64,000 nt of DNA from Bacteroidaceae bacterium (lineage in GTDB: Bacteria > Bacteroidota > Bacteroidia > Bacteroidales > Bacteroidaceae). How positions within the stretch are numbered: position 1 is the stretch's first letter; each line of letters starts with the position of its first letter. Position numbers and translations under genes: made by a program. The notes beneath the pieces were generated by a model. That model had not been told where the DNA came from. It saw only the letters and a list, made by a program, of their open reading frames with translations, and did no database searches. Below are positions 23,556-32,198 of the stretch, in pieces. The stretch covers positions 1 to 64,000 of the forward strand of contig JAFZSA010000018.1 in assembly GCA_017619585.1 (NCBI GenBank), read 5' to 3'.

Positions 23556-24008
23556 ATGAGAATTGAGGAGATAACAGCATTGGAGGGGAGACAGGGGGAG
23601 GAGATACTTCTGCTGATGGAGGAGTTGGATCCTGAGATTAGGGTCACGTCTGAGATGCTGAGGAATGTGGTGGAGTCGGAGAATACGCACCTTTTTGCCT
23701 TGATGGATGGTGAGTGCATTATAGGGTGCGCGTCTCTTGGGGTTATTGACACCCCCACAGGTAGGAAGGCACATGTAGAGGATGTGGTGGTGTTATCTAC
23801 CTACCGGGGCCAGCATCTGGGCAGACGTCTGATGGAACATGTGATTGATTTTGCCTGTCGTGAGTTAGGGGAGGTTGACCTGTACCTTACATCACGCCCG
23901 CATAGGGTGGCGGCAAACAGGTTGTATCAGTCCCTTGGATTCCGTAAGAAGGAGACGAACTGCTACAAGATGGAAGTAGGGGGAAGTTATAAAAGGACAA
24001 TACCATAA
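23556..24008 (+). CDS. GNAT family N-acetyltransferase
   Basis: The 150-residue product has the GNAT acetyl-CoA motif VVLSTYRGQHLGRRLMEHV (Q/R-x2-G-x-G/R type) and the C-terminal VAANRLYQSLGFRKKETNCYKME, where the Asn and Tyr are typical. It should move an acetyl group from acetyl-CoA to an amine. The substrate cannot be told. It lies alone between two repeat-filled spacers. No -7 box is obvious within 40 nt of the start. Confidence 0.85.
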   Translation: MRIEEITALEGRQGEEILLLMEELDPEIRVTSEMLRNVVESENTHLFALMDGECIIGCASLGVIDTPTGRKAHVEDVVVLSTYRGQHLGRRLMEHVIDFACRELGEVDLYLTSRPHRVAANRLYQSLGFRKKETNCYKMEVGGSYKRTIP

Positions 24009-24124
24009 GGCAGACAGAAGCCAAAACTATCGTCCTGCGCGAAGCGCATAACTTCCTATTTAACTTCGCTTTTAACTTCATCTTATAACTCCCAAAACTT
24101 CAATTTACTTTCCACTCTTTGAAC

Positions 24125-24236
24125 TGACTCTACACTCTAAACTATCAACTTTGGTCTTAGACCAATTCTTTCCGCTCTGCGGTTAGAATATGTTTTCTCT
24201 GTTTTTGTTAAAAAACTTTCTGCGATTTCTGCGATT
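24125..24236 (-). repeat. reverse-oriented flanks of a modular element with no core
   Basis: Positions 24125-24192 are the reverse complement of 39757-39824 with two mismatches, including the palindrome TTGGTCT-A-AGACCAA. Positions 24193-24236 are the reverse complement of the CGCAGAA...AACAAAAAC flank. Together they match the two ends of the element at 39490-39824 with the hairpin core absent. No gene lies in 24009-24378. Confidence 0.75.
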
Positions 24237-24378
24237 TGACTATCGTCTTCCGTTGTCACGACTCGGGATAGTTGATGCGAGCATCACTCTCCTCTCACTG
24301 CTCCAACTGTTCTGCGTGAAATATATAATCTGTGAGATCCGTGAGATCTGTGTGAGTAATAATGTTCAATGAACAAAA

Positions 24379-25251
24379 TCAGCTAAAGATTACTGTCTTG
24401 TTCTTGTAGGTCAGGATTTTGCGCTGTATATGCTTGGAGACGGCACGGGAGAGGACAATCTTCTCCAGGTCCTTACCCTTCAGAACCAGGCTGTCGGGGG
24501 TATCCTTGTGGGTGATGCGTGCCACATCCTGCTCAATGATTGGACCGGCATCCAACTCAGCCGTCACATAGTGGCTGGTGGCCCCGATAATCTTCACGCC
24601 ACGCTCATAGGCCTGATGATATGGCTTGGCACCGATAAAGGCGGGCAGGAACGAGTGGTGGATATTGATGATATGATGCGGATAGGATGCTATCATCTCG
24701 TCGCTGATAATCTGCATATAACGGGCCAGTACGATAAACGAGATATCCTCTTTCTTCAGCAGTTCCATCTCAGCAGCTTCCACCTCAGCCTTGTTAGAGT
24801 GGTCTTTCTTGATGCTCCATACATAATAAGGAATACCGAATTGCTCTGCCACATAGCGCAGGTCCTCGTGGTTAGAGATAATACAGGGGATGTCGCAGTT
24901 GAACTCACCTGCCTTCCAACGGGCCAGCAGGTCGTACAGACAATGGCTCATCTTGCTGACGAATATCGCCATGCGCGGACGCTTATCGCTGTAATACAGG
25001 CTGAACTTCATCTGGTAGCGCTGCGAATAAAGCGTAGTGATATAATCATAGATTTTGTCGCGTGGAATCTGGAACCCTTCCAATTCCCATTCTATACGCA
25101 TGAAGAACATTCCCTCTACCTTGTCGACATACTGATCCAGGTAAACGATGTTTCCCTTGTTATCCGTTATAAACTTTGTTACCTCCGAGATGATACCCTG
25201 CTGGTCAGGGCAATGCAATAGCAATATTGCTGTGGTGTATGGATTACTCAT
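24379..25251 (-). CDS. purU: formyltetrahydrofolate deformylase
   Basis: From the ATG at 25251 the product is 290 residues: an N-terminal ACT domain (TAILLLHCPDQQGIISEVTKFI, residues 6-27) and a C-terminal formyltransferase-fold hydrolase with NIHHSFLPAF, GVKIIGATSHYVT and LDAGPIIEQD. PurU hydrolyses 10-formyl-THF to formate and THF and supplies formate for purine synthesis. Length matches the family (about 280). The longer reading from 25314 would include the promoter box at 25292-25299 and is rejected. Confidence 0.95.
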   Translation of the reverse strand: MSNPYTTAILLLHCPDQQGIISEVTKFITDNKGNIVYLDQYVDKVEGMFFMRIEWELEGFQIPRDKIYDYITTLYSQRYQMKFSLYYSDKRPRMAIFVSKMSHCLYDLLARWKAGEFNCDIPCIISNHEDLRYVAEQFGIPYYVWSIKKDHSNKAEVEAAEMELLKKEDISFIVLARYMQIISDEMIASYPHHIINIHHSFLPAFIGAKPYHQAYERGVKIIGATSHYVTAELDAGPIIEQDVARITHKDTPDSLVLKGKDLEKIVLSRAVSKHIQRKILTYKNKTVIFS

Positions 25252-25291
25252 AAATATGGTTATATTTTCACTTTTTTTGGCAATTCGACTG

Positions 25292-25299
25292 CAAAAATA
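25292..25299 (-). promoter_or_regulatory. -7 element TATTTTTG for purU
   Basis: The minus strand reads TATTTTTG 40 nt before the PurU start, which supports the start at 25251. Confidence 0.6.
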
Positions 25300-25352
25300 C
25301 AACAATTTTATCAACTACACTTTACAATACGTCAGTTTTTCGGGATAAATAT

Positions 25353-25376
25353 AGGGCTGAAGATTACTCCAGCCCT
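25353..25376 (-). terminator. terminator-like hairpin after the BIg2/RCC1 gene
   Basis: Perfect 7-bp arms AGGGCTG/CAGCCCT surround a 10-nt loop, 24 nt beyond the stop of the gene ending at 25400. On the minus strand it is followed by AT-rich sequence rather than a long T run. Confidence 0.6.
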
Positions 25377-25399
25377 TTGATATGCTTAATTATGAATTG

Positions 25400-28300
25400 T
25401 TATTTGGTGATAACAAGCTTTTTGACTTCGTTGCCTTTCTTCATTATTACAAAGCCTGGCCGGGGACGGCTGAGAGGGCGCCCGTCAGTGGTGAAGTATT
25501 CTGGGGCATGGATATCGGACTCGAATGCATGGGTGGGATGGTTGATACCATCGGGATCGTTGGTGACCAACAGGCTAAAGGAAGCACTGATGCCATGGTC
25601 ACTGATGAGCGTTACCTGGGTTCTGCCCTCTCTGAGGGGCGTGACGACTCCGTTGTTGGTGATGGAAGCAATGGAAGGATCACTGACAGTCCATTCCCAC
25701 TGATTGTATTCGGCACAAAGTGGTATGGGACGTGCATGTGCTACGAACGTCTGACCCATTGTCAGACAGACCTCTTTATTATCCAACAGGATGTCTTCAA
25801 GCGTTGCACGCGGACGTTCCTCGAATATCTTGCGAGGCGTGGCACCCTGCTGACCGCCGGAGATCTGACCTCCCCAGCCTAACTCTCCGTATCTTCCCGT
25901 TCCCCAGGTCCATACACTACCGTCCTGTTTCTGGGCAATTACAAACTGGCCTCCGATATCCACGGCGGCTACATTCTCCATGACTTTTATGGGAGTAAGT
26001 TGGATACCCTGAGCGGCGGTTGTCAGCTCTCCATAACTGCCATCACCCCACATCCACAGAGAATGGTCGGATTTTATGGCAGCAACGACATGGGTGCCAA
26101 CATTTACCGAGATGACATCATCCAGCATCTTAACGCTCTTATGCACGGGTAGGTTGTCGATACCGCCTAATCGTCCATAACTGCCGCTGCCCCACATCCA
26201 TAGTGTTCGGTCTTTACGGATGACAGCTGCGGAAAAGTCATCCCATCGGGAGGCTGCCACATAATCTATACCATCCATAATGGAAACGAAGGAATGCTGA
26301 TTGAGGTAGCTGCGCGCCATTATCTGTTGCATATTGTTATGGCCGCATCCGTACAACTCCCCTGAGGAAGTCAGGGCTAGCGTGCAGCCATATCCGGAGG
26401 CTATCTGTACGATTTGCTGCTGCTTAAGGGTATTCCATTTCTCGGCAACAGAACTCGTTTGGCCATTACCTTGCTGTCCGTAGTCGTTACGTCCCAACAG
26501 GATCACTTCTCCGTTGCTGTCTATAACTGCAGTGGTCTGTGTTCCTGCCACTATCTGATGCTGGTCTGATTGTTCCTGGCCAAGGTTACCGATATGGCAG
26601 AGGTCGCTGTAGTATTTTATATTAAAGGAGCCCATCTCGCCACAGAACGACCTGCCCCAAGTGTAGACATCGTTCTGATAGTCGACAAGAACGATATGTG
26701 AGTAACCGGCGGCACAGTTCTTGACACCTGCCTCAATATACTGGGGCTGCCATATCAGGGAATCCCGGAAAAGGCTGCCATCATAGCCTTGGCGCATGAT
26801 CTTTCCCCATCCCCATAGCTCGCCGTTCTGCTTTGTTGCCGTTGCCATCTCATAGCCGGCGGAGATATTACGGATGTAGTTTCCTCCGGAGATAAGCCAC
26901 TGGCTTTTGGTGTTAGGCTCTCCACAGTTAGACTGTACAAATCCGTAAGGTACTTCTATAAAATAGATTCTGTCATCATGAAGAGGTTCGGACGGAACGA
27001 TATAGATCCTGTTTCCGCAGACGTAATTCTCTGTTGGCACTGTCTTTTCTGTGGGATGCTCTATCATGGTAATCTCTCGCTGAGAACCCGGAACAAGGGG
27101 GGTATTGTAGGCAATGTAAGGTATCACATTGTCAAATCTGTTGAGGGTACCTGTCTCATAGCTGGGATAATACGATATGGCATTAACATGGGTTACCCTG
27201 AACAAACGATCCATATAGGCGTCTTTGTAACCGTCACATAATGCCAATGCCCGAATGTGCGTGTCCTTATCAATAGTCAGATAACCGGAAGCCGGCAATA
27301 TAGGTGACTTAGATGTGGGATTACTACCATCTGTTGTGTAGTGAATGGCTGCATTAAAGCAGTTTGTCCATATATATATGTTGCTTCCCGGTGATACATA
27401 ATCTTCTGTAGGCAAATAGGAGAATAACTGATTATCAAGGTCGCCTGTGGTGAAAGTGAAGATAAAATCATTGGGGTTCTCACCGCCCCACTTGTTGCAT
27501 AGAGCACCTTTTGGAATCACGAACTTGTAAGTGGTAAAGGGCTTCAGCGGTTTGTCTGGAATAAAATAGACTATGTCATAGGACAGGTGGGGAGTTCCGC
27601 TTACCTTAGCTCCGGAAGTTTGTTCGTAGCAGATGTTGGCAAACTGGGAGCCTTGTGTATAGTCGGTGCTGATTTTGGCATACACCTGACTCTGGTCATT
27701 TACATTAATACCCGAAGATCCATCACTCGCACAGGTGACCTCAAAAGGAGGATGGGTGACGGTAACATGGGTAGAAGCACTGAGACCATTGTTGGTGGTA
27801 ACGGTCACTGTAGCTTCTCCCGGACTAACGCCTGTGAGACGGCCATAGGCATCTACGGTTACCACCTGCTCGTTAGAGCTCTTCCAACTCATGCTCTTTA
27901 CCGATGAGCCACTTGGAGAGAAGGTGGGTATTAATGACCGGGTCTCCTCGCATGCAATGGTGACATCCTCAGGCAGTGTTACGCCTGTAGCAGGAGTGTG
28001 AACCGTGACATAACAGTTTCCGGTAAGGCCTTCGGCTGTACGGGCGGTTATTGTGGCAGATCCCGGTCCTACTGCATTGACATAGCCGGCAGTGCCTATT
28101 GTAGCCACCGAGGTATTGTTGGATGACCAGGTAACGGAGCTTGTCGTGCCTGAAGGTTTGAAAGAGACTGAAAGTCCGACCATATCGCCCACATACATTT
28201 CGCAGGAGCTGGGTGTGACGCTTATGGAGGTAGGCTTGTTGTCGATAACAGTGATATCCCAACTTTCATATTCGATATCTGTACCGCCTCCAACGGCTTT

Positions 28301-28573
28301 TTTCAGGTATACGGTGATGAATACAGACCCCCATCCGGGTTTTACGGCTTCGATTGTTGTGCCTAGCTTGGATCGTGGGCCTATTTCCCGAATGCCGTCT
28401 CCGGAGACCTCAATATCAGTACTTTGTATCGTGTATCCCACCCAAGATGCATTTATGGAACAGCGTAATTTCTCGCCCACCATAATTGTTTTCTTGTGAT
28501 CGTATTGTGCCGATGCTACTAATGGAAGCATAAGCGTCAACAGGAGCATATAGATGTGTATTGTCTTTTTCAT
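25400..28573 (-). CDS. large secreted protein with BIg2 domains, chitobiase-type fold, RCC1 repeats and T9SS-like tail
   Basis: This 1057-residue protein has a signal peptide (MKKTIHIYMLLLTLMLPLV, cut near ASAQ). BIg2-type Ig domains occupy about 110-280 (V-x-L-P-E-x-V-T-I, S-x-V-x-W-x-S). A chitobiase-like stretch follows (AAIHYTTDGSNPTSKSP, near 410). Then come about six RCC1 propeller repeats (LWMWGSGSYGRLGG, LWMWGDGSYGEL, VWTWGTGRYGELGWGG; about 570-900), another BIg2 domain and a tail YFTTDGRPLSRPRPGFVIMKK resembling gliding/T9SS sorting tails. No catalytic site is seen, so a surface-exposed binding or adhesive role is likely. The downstream gene on the same strand, just upstream in transcription, is another secreted protein. 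Confidence 0.8.
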   Translation of the reverse strand: MKKTIHIYMLLLTLMLPLVASAQYDHKKTIMVGEKLRCSINASWVGYTIQSTDIEVSGDGIREIGPRSKLGTTIEAVKPGWGSVFITVYLKKAVGGGTDIEYESWDITVIDNKPTSISVTPSSCEMYVGDMVGLSVSFKPSGTTSSVTWSSNNTSVATIGTAGYVNAVGPGSATITARTAEGLTGNCYVTVHTPATGVTLPEDVTIACEETRSLIPTFSPSGSSVKSMSWKSSNEQVVTVDAYGRLTGVSPGEATVTVTTNNGLSASTHVTVTHPPFEVTCASDGSSGINVNDQSQVYAKISTDYTQGSQFANICYEQTSGAKVSGTPHLSYDIVYFIPDKPLKPFTTYKFVIPKGALCNKWGGENPNDFIFTFTTGDLDNQLFSYLPTEDYVSPGSNIYIWTNCFNAAIHYTTDGSNPTSKSPILPASGYLTIDKDTHIRALALCDGYKDAYMDRLFRVTHVNAISYYPSYETGTLNRFDNVIPYIAYNTPLVPGSQREITMIEHPTEKTVPTENYVCGNRIYIVPSEPLHDDRIYFIEVPYGFVQSNCGEPNTKSQWLISGGNYIRNISAGYEMATATKQNGELWGWGKIMRQGYDGSLFRDSLIWQPQYIEAGVKNCAAGYSHIVLVDYQNDVYTWGRSFCGEMGSFNIKYYSDLCHIGNLGQEQSDQHQIVAGTQTTAVIDSNGEVILLGRNDYGQQGNGQTSSVAEKWNTLKQQQIVQIASGYGCTLALTSSGELYGCGHNNMQQIMARSYLNQHSFVSIMDGIDYVAASRWDDFSAAVIRKDRTLWMWGSGSYGRLGGIDNLPVHKSVKMLDDVISVNVGTHVVAAIKSDHSLWMWGDGSYGELTTAAQGIQLTPIKVMENVAAVDIGGQFVIAQKQDGSVWTWGTGRYGELGWGGQISGGQQGATPRKIFEERPRATLEDILLDNKEVCLTMGQTFVAHARPIPLCAEYNQWEWTVSDPSIASITNNGVVTPLREGRTQVTLISDHGISASFSLLVTNDPDGINHPTHAFESDIHAPEYFTTDGRPLSRPRPGFVIMKKGNEVKKLVITK

Positions 28574-28588
28574 GATGTATACGGTTAG

Positions 28589-30412
28589 TTAGAATACTAC
28601 TTGAATGGCGCGTTCCGGTTTTATCTCCTCTACATTTTCATAATTGTCTGTTGCTGTTACTATGATACGGTAGGTATGGCCTTTTTGACCATAGAAATAG
28701 GCGCCTGGTTCTGTCAGGTCGGGTTTCCATAAGATAAAGGGCCCGTTCTCCTCGGAGTAATAGACATTGTATTTTTTTACACCGGCCTCATTGTCTGTGG
28801 CGCTCCACATGATATGAGCACCTGATGACGAGGCTTTGACGCTGCCCTGACTGACATTATTAACCGTAAAAGAGGTGACAGGCGGTTCGGTATCCATATA
28901 GTAGAAAGATACATACTGTCCGGAATAGCCCCTTGTACTCTCATTTCCTACACTGTCACGGGCTAGGACATAGATATAATATAAACCGTCTTCGACATCT
29001 TCGAACAGGTACTCTGTGGAAGTGGTGACAAACTTCTTTTCAGAGGAGTATACGCCCTGTTCCTTTTCTATCACGACAGTGTAATCCTGAATGCCCGACC
29101 AGTCGTCTTTTCCCGTCCATCGTATCTGAAGTTTCCTGTTGTTGACTGCAAGGGGCAAGTCCTCCATTGTTACAACCGGTGGATCCTGATCGAAGATGGT
29201 GGCACCCACCATGGGTGAGCAGGTTCCTGTGTTATCGTAGATGAAGAGGTCCAGATAGCATTTGCCTAAGGCATAGTTACGGTCAGCAATCACATCGTCA
29301 GGAATTCTTAGGATAGTGTCGATATAATACAGGCCGTTTCTGTAGAGCATGTTTTCTTCCTGCATTTCATGGAAGCGTCCATTCCAGCAATAACGGTATT
29401 TGGTAAGGCCTGTTGCAGCCGGGTTGTTGCTATATGCCCGTACGTAGACATGAATTGTCTGGTCGGCTCCCATCCTGGTATCTATGGTGCCATAGCCGCG
29501 TGGCACATCCGGGTAAATAATGAAACCCGTGCCTCCCATCGGTCCTACCGGCTTATCGTCACTGCCGTTAGGAACATCCTTGGGATCTGCAGGAAAAGTC
29601 TTATACAGGCCAAACATGCTGGTAAACGAGAGGGTCCTACAACTGAAGGTACATTGGCCGTCCTGGTTCAGCGTTGGAGGCGTGGTAAGTGCTGAGTTGT
29701 TATATCTGGCGTCCTCGTTGAAACGATACAGGCTGGTAAAGACCGTGTTGTAGTAGAGGCTGGGAAGAGCGGGATAGATGGTTCCGTATCCATCATAGCC
29801 CAACACGCAGTTGCGATAGACGGCGTAATGTGAATTGGGATACCACGTATATATTACGCAGTTCTGAAAAGTGGCCATATTGGATTCTGCGTTACGGTCC
29901 ATACGGTCTATAGTGGTATTGCTGGCAACAAGATTCTTGGCAGTGCCCAGAATATTCAGATCGCCTACTGCACACTGTTCTATGCGGGTGTCTTCATGAG
30001 GTTGGGAGGCTGTTGCGGTTCTTATGTCGCAATGTCTGATGACTGTACCCTTACAGGCTCCTATGGAAATGGTTCCCGAGTATATACCCTCAACCTTTAC
30101 GTTATCCGCTTCGATGGAAAGGTTTTTGATTAAGGTGTACTTGGCAGTCTCATATCCCGATGATGTTATGAAGCCGCCATAACCAATGATACTTACAGAC
30201 TTGGTAACAGGGCCGTCCAATGCCGTATATTCCCCTTCGGAAAGAGTAATAATCTGGCCGTCGGAGGCTGCAGTGTAGGCATCGCGGAAAGCGTTCCGTC
30301 CAAAATAGGCTGTAATGAAACGTCCATCCTGATGAATGGAGGCAGAATAGGTTTGGGAATAGGCGTTAAGCAAGAAGAGAATGCTTATCGCCAATAGCAA
30401 TAGTCTTTTCAT
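28589..30412 (-). CDS. secreted protein, probable right-handed beta-helix with Fn3-like domains
   Basis: The 607-residue product begins with a signal peptide (MKRLLLLAISILFLLNAYSQ). Residues 25-230 have short repeating strands (ITLSEGEY, GTVIRHCDIR, ATFQNCVIYT, AVYRNCVLGY) typical of a pectin-lyase-like beta-helix. The C-terminal half has two Fn3-like segments (LQIRWTGKDDWSGIQDYTVVIE, HIMWSATDNEAGVKKYNVYYSE). No lipobox or catalytic motif is evident. It is transcribed just before the BIg2/RCC1 gene (15 nt apart), so the two are probably one operon of exported proteins. A -7 box (TACATTTG) lies 26 nt upstream. Function is unknown. Confidence 0.75.
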   Translation of the reverse strand: MKRLLLLAISILFLLNAYSQTYSASIHQDGRFITAYFGRNAFRDAYTAASDGQIITLSEGEYTALDGPVTKSVSIIGYGGFITSSGYETAKYTLIKNLSIEADNVKVEGIYSGTISIGACKGTVIRHCDIRTATASQPHEDTRIEQCAVGDLNILGTAKNLVASNTTIDRMDRNAESNMATFQNCVIYTWYPNSHYAVYRNCVLGYDGYGTIYPALPSLYYNTVFTSLYRFNEDARYNNSALTTPPTLNQDGQCTFSCRTLSFTSMFGLYKTFPADPKDVPNGSDDKPVGPMGGTGFIIYPDVPRGYGTIDTRMGADQTIHVYVRAYSNNPAATGLTKYRYCWNGRFHEMQEENMLYRNGLYYIDTILRIPDDVIADRNYALGKCYLDLFIYDNTGTCSPMVGATIFDQDPPVVTMEDLPLAVNNRKLQIRWTGKDDWSGIQDYTVVIEKEQGVYSSEKKFVTTSTEYLFEDVEDGLYYIYVLARDSVGNESTRGYSGQYVSFYYMDTEPPVTSFTVNNVSQGSVKASSSGAHIMWSATDNEAGVKKYNVYYSEENGPFILWKPDLTEPGAYFYGQKGHTYRIIVTATDNYENVEEIKPERAIQVVF

Positions 30413-30438
30413 TTGGCTTTATTTATGACCTTCAGTTG

Positions 30439-30446
30439 CAAATGTA
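30439..30446 (-). promoter_or_regulatory. -7 element TACATTTG for the secreted-protein operon
   Basis: The minus strand reads TACATTTG 26 nt before the start at 30412. It fits TAnnTTTG. Confidence 0.55.
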
Positions 30447-30534
30447 GAACTTTTTTCTTTTGTGACAAACAATATGTAGAAAATATTCTTTGGAATTAAT
30501 TTAGAGAATATGTTGTGTTTTAATAAAATATGCC

Positions 30535-30542
30535 TATCTTTG
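30535..30542 (+). promoter_or_regulatory. -7 element TATCTTTG for the superoxide dismutase gene
   Basis: Consensus box 37 nt upstream of ATG 30580. Confidence 0.6.
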
Positions 30543-30579
30543 TGCCGACAGATAAGTAATAACCTAAAACACTGATCAC

Positions 30580-31161
30580 ATGAAGAAATTTGAACTAATG
30601 ACATTACCGTATGCACCTGAGGCATTAGAGCCGGTGATTAGTAAGGAGACGATTGCGTTCCATCACGGAAAGCATCTGGCAGCATATGTGAATAATCTGA
30701 ATGGACTGTTGCCTGGCAGTGGCTTTGAAGAAGCAACATTGGAAGAGATTTTCTGCAAGGCTACAGGAGGTATCTTGAATAATGCAGGGCAGATACTGAA
30801 CCACGAGTTGTACTTCGGGCAGTTCTGTGCACCAAAAGCTGATAACAAGCCTACGGGAAAACTGGCTGAGGCTATTACGCGTGACTTTGGGTCCTTGGAG
30901 GCTTTTAAGGAGGAGTTCCAGAAGAAGGGGGCTACACTGTTTGGTTCTGGCTGGGTGTGGCTGTCTGCTGATAAGGACGGGAAACTGGTGATTACGCAGG
31001 AGGCGAATGCGGCCAATCCTATTCAGAAGGGACTGAAGCCGCTGCTCACATTTGATGTGTGGGAGCATGCGTACTACTTGGACTATCAGAACCGTAGGCC
31101 TGACCACTTAGCTGCTTTGTGGCAGATTGTGGATTGGAATGTTGTGGAAAGTAGGCTGTAA
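30580..31161 (+). CDS. sodB: Fe/Mn superoxide dismutase
   Basis: The 193-residue enzyme has all four metal ligands: His 28 (AFHHGKHLAAYV), His 75 (ILNHELYFGQF) and the Asp and His of FDVWEHAYYLDY (near 157 and 161). It disproportionates superoxide in the cytoplasm. Bacteroidales enzymes of this kind can often use either Fe or Mn, and the sequence alone does not decide. It is followed on the same strand, after a repeat-filled gap, by rubrerythrin and cytochrome bd genes, together an oxygen-handling block. The short N-terminus and length match the family, with no signal peptide. Confidence 0.96.
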   Translation: MKKFELMTLPYAPEALEPVISKETIAFHHGKHLAAYVNNLNGLLPGSGFEEATLEEIFCKATGGILNNAGQILNHELYFGQFCAPKADNKPTGKLAEAITRDFGSLEAFKEEFQKKGATLFGSGWVWLSADKDGKLVITQEANAANPIQKGLKPLLTFDVWEHAYYLDYQNRRPDHLAALWQIVDWNVVESRL

Positions 31162-31351
31162 CCATTGAACATTGAAAATTGATCATTGACCATTATTCAA
31201 TAAACGACCACGAATTTGCCGAATTAAGCAATCCTCAAAGGATTGTCATCTACATAAATAGGATTCGAAAGATTAGTGTGATTAGTGTTCGAAAAGAAGA
31301 ATTTCGTGGTCAATAAATAATAAACGGTAAACATATAAACATTTTAAAAAA

Positions 31352-31894
31352 ATGAAAGAACTGAAAGGAACAAAGACTGAGCAGAACCTCAAGGAGGCTT
31401 TTGCTGGTGAGAGTATGGCAAGAAATAAGTATACTTATTTTGCATCTAAGGCTAAGAAGGATGGATATGTGCAGATTGCCGCTATCTTTGAGGAGACGGC
31501 AGCCAACGAGAAGGAGCATGCTAAGTTGTGGTATAAGTATCTGAACGGTGGTAGTGTGAGCGACACCAAGACGAATCTGGCTGATGCTGCTGGTGGTGAG
31601 AACTTTGAGTGGACAGATATGTATGCCCGCATGGCTAAGGAGGCACGTGAGGAAGGCTTCGATGAGATAGCTACCAAGTTTGAACTGGTGGCAGCCATTG
31701 AGAAGCATCACGAGGAGCGCTACCGCAAGTTGCTGCAGAACATTGAGGAGGGATTGGTATTCAGTCGTGAGGGTGATGTTATCTGGCAGTGTGCCAACTG
31801 TGGCCACATTGTTATTGGCAAGAAGGCTCCAGAGATTTGTCCTACTTGTGACCATCCTCAGAGTTACTTCCAAGTTAAACCGGAGAACTATTAA
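31352..31894 (+). CDS. rbr: rubrerythrin
   Basis: The 180-residue protein has the diiron four-helix bundle with ExxR/ExxH-type motifs ([44 protein letters not shown]) and a C-terminal rubredoxin knuckle CANCG... CPTCDHP. It reduces hydrogen peroxide in anaerobes, receiving electrons through the rubredoxin iron. It sits between sodB and the cytochrome bd genes. The upstream spacer (31162-31351) holds CATTGAACATTGA-type words and a stretch of AT-rich DNA with no clear promoter box. Confidence 0.96.
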   Translation: MKELKGTKTEQNLKEAFAGESMARNKYTYFASKAKKDGYVQIAAIFEETAANEKEHAKLWYKYLNGGSVSDTKTNLADAAGGENFEWTDMYARMAKEAREEGFDEIATKFELVAAIEKHHEERYRKLLQNIEEGLVFSREGDVIWQCANCGHIVIGKKAPEICPTCDHPQSYFQVKPENY

Positions 31895-31937
31895 GGTTCA
31901 TAGTTTATAATTCATAGTTTAGAGAAAACTCTAAGCG

Positions 31938-32180
31938 ATGAAATGGATACTGAATATATGGCAGTTTTACTATGATGGTTTCCGCAGCATGACGCTAGGG
32001 CGCGTGCTGTGGACCATCATATTGATAAAACTGTTCATCATTTTTGTCGTCCTGAAGCTATTCTTCTTCCCTAATTACATTAAGGAGCATGCGGCTGATG
32101 GGGATGAGGTGGAGTTTGTATATCATTCATTGAACATTGACCATTACTCAGTAAACGGTAAAAAACTCAATGACCAATAA
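31938..32180 (+). CDS. DUF4492 small membrane protein upstream of cydAB, with repeat-derived tail
   Basis: The 80-residue product (MKWILNIWQFYYDGFRSMTLGR...) matches DUF4492, a one-segment membrane protein regularly found just before cydA in Bacteroidetes, so a role in cytochrome bd assembly or function is likely. The membrane helix spans about residues 24-44. From about residue 63 the coding DNA is CATTGAACATTGACCATTACTC-like repeat text, translated as SLNIDHYSVNGKKLNDQ. That tail looks derived from intergenic repeat DNA and is not expected in the family. The stop is 18 nt before cydA. Confidence 0.85.
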   Translation: MKWILNIWQFYYDGFRSMTLGRVLWTIILIKLFIIFVVLKLFFFPNYIKEHAADGDEVEFVYHSLNIDHYSVNGKKLNDQ

Positions 32181-32198
32181 CCTATATACCAAAATATC

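Noticed and set aside
24430..25221. Open frame opposite purU
   Set aside because: PurU motifs on the minus strand are complete and the plus-strand reading matches nothing.
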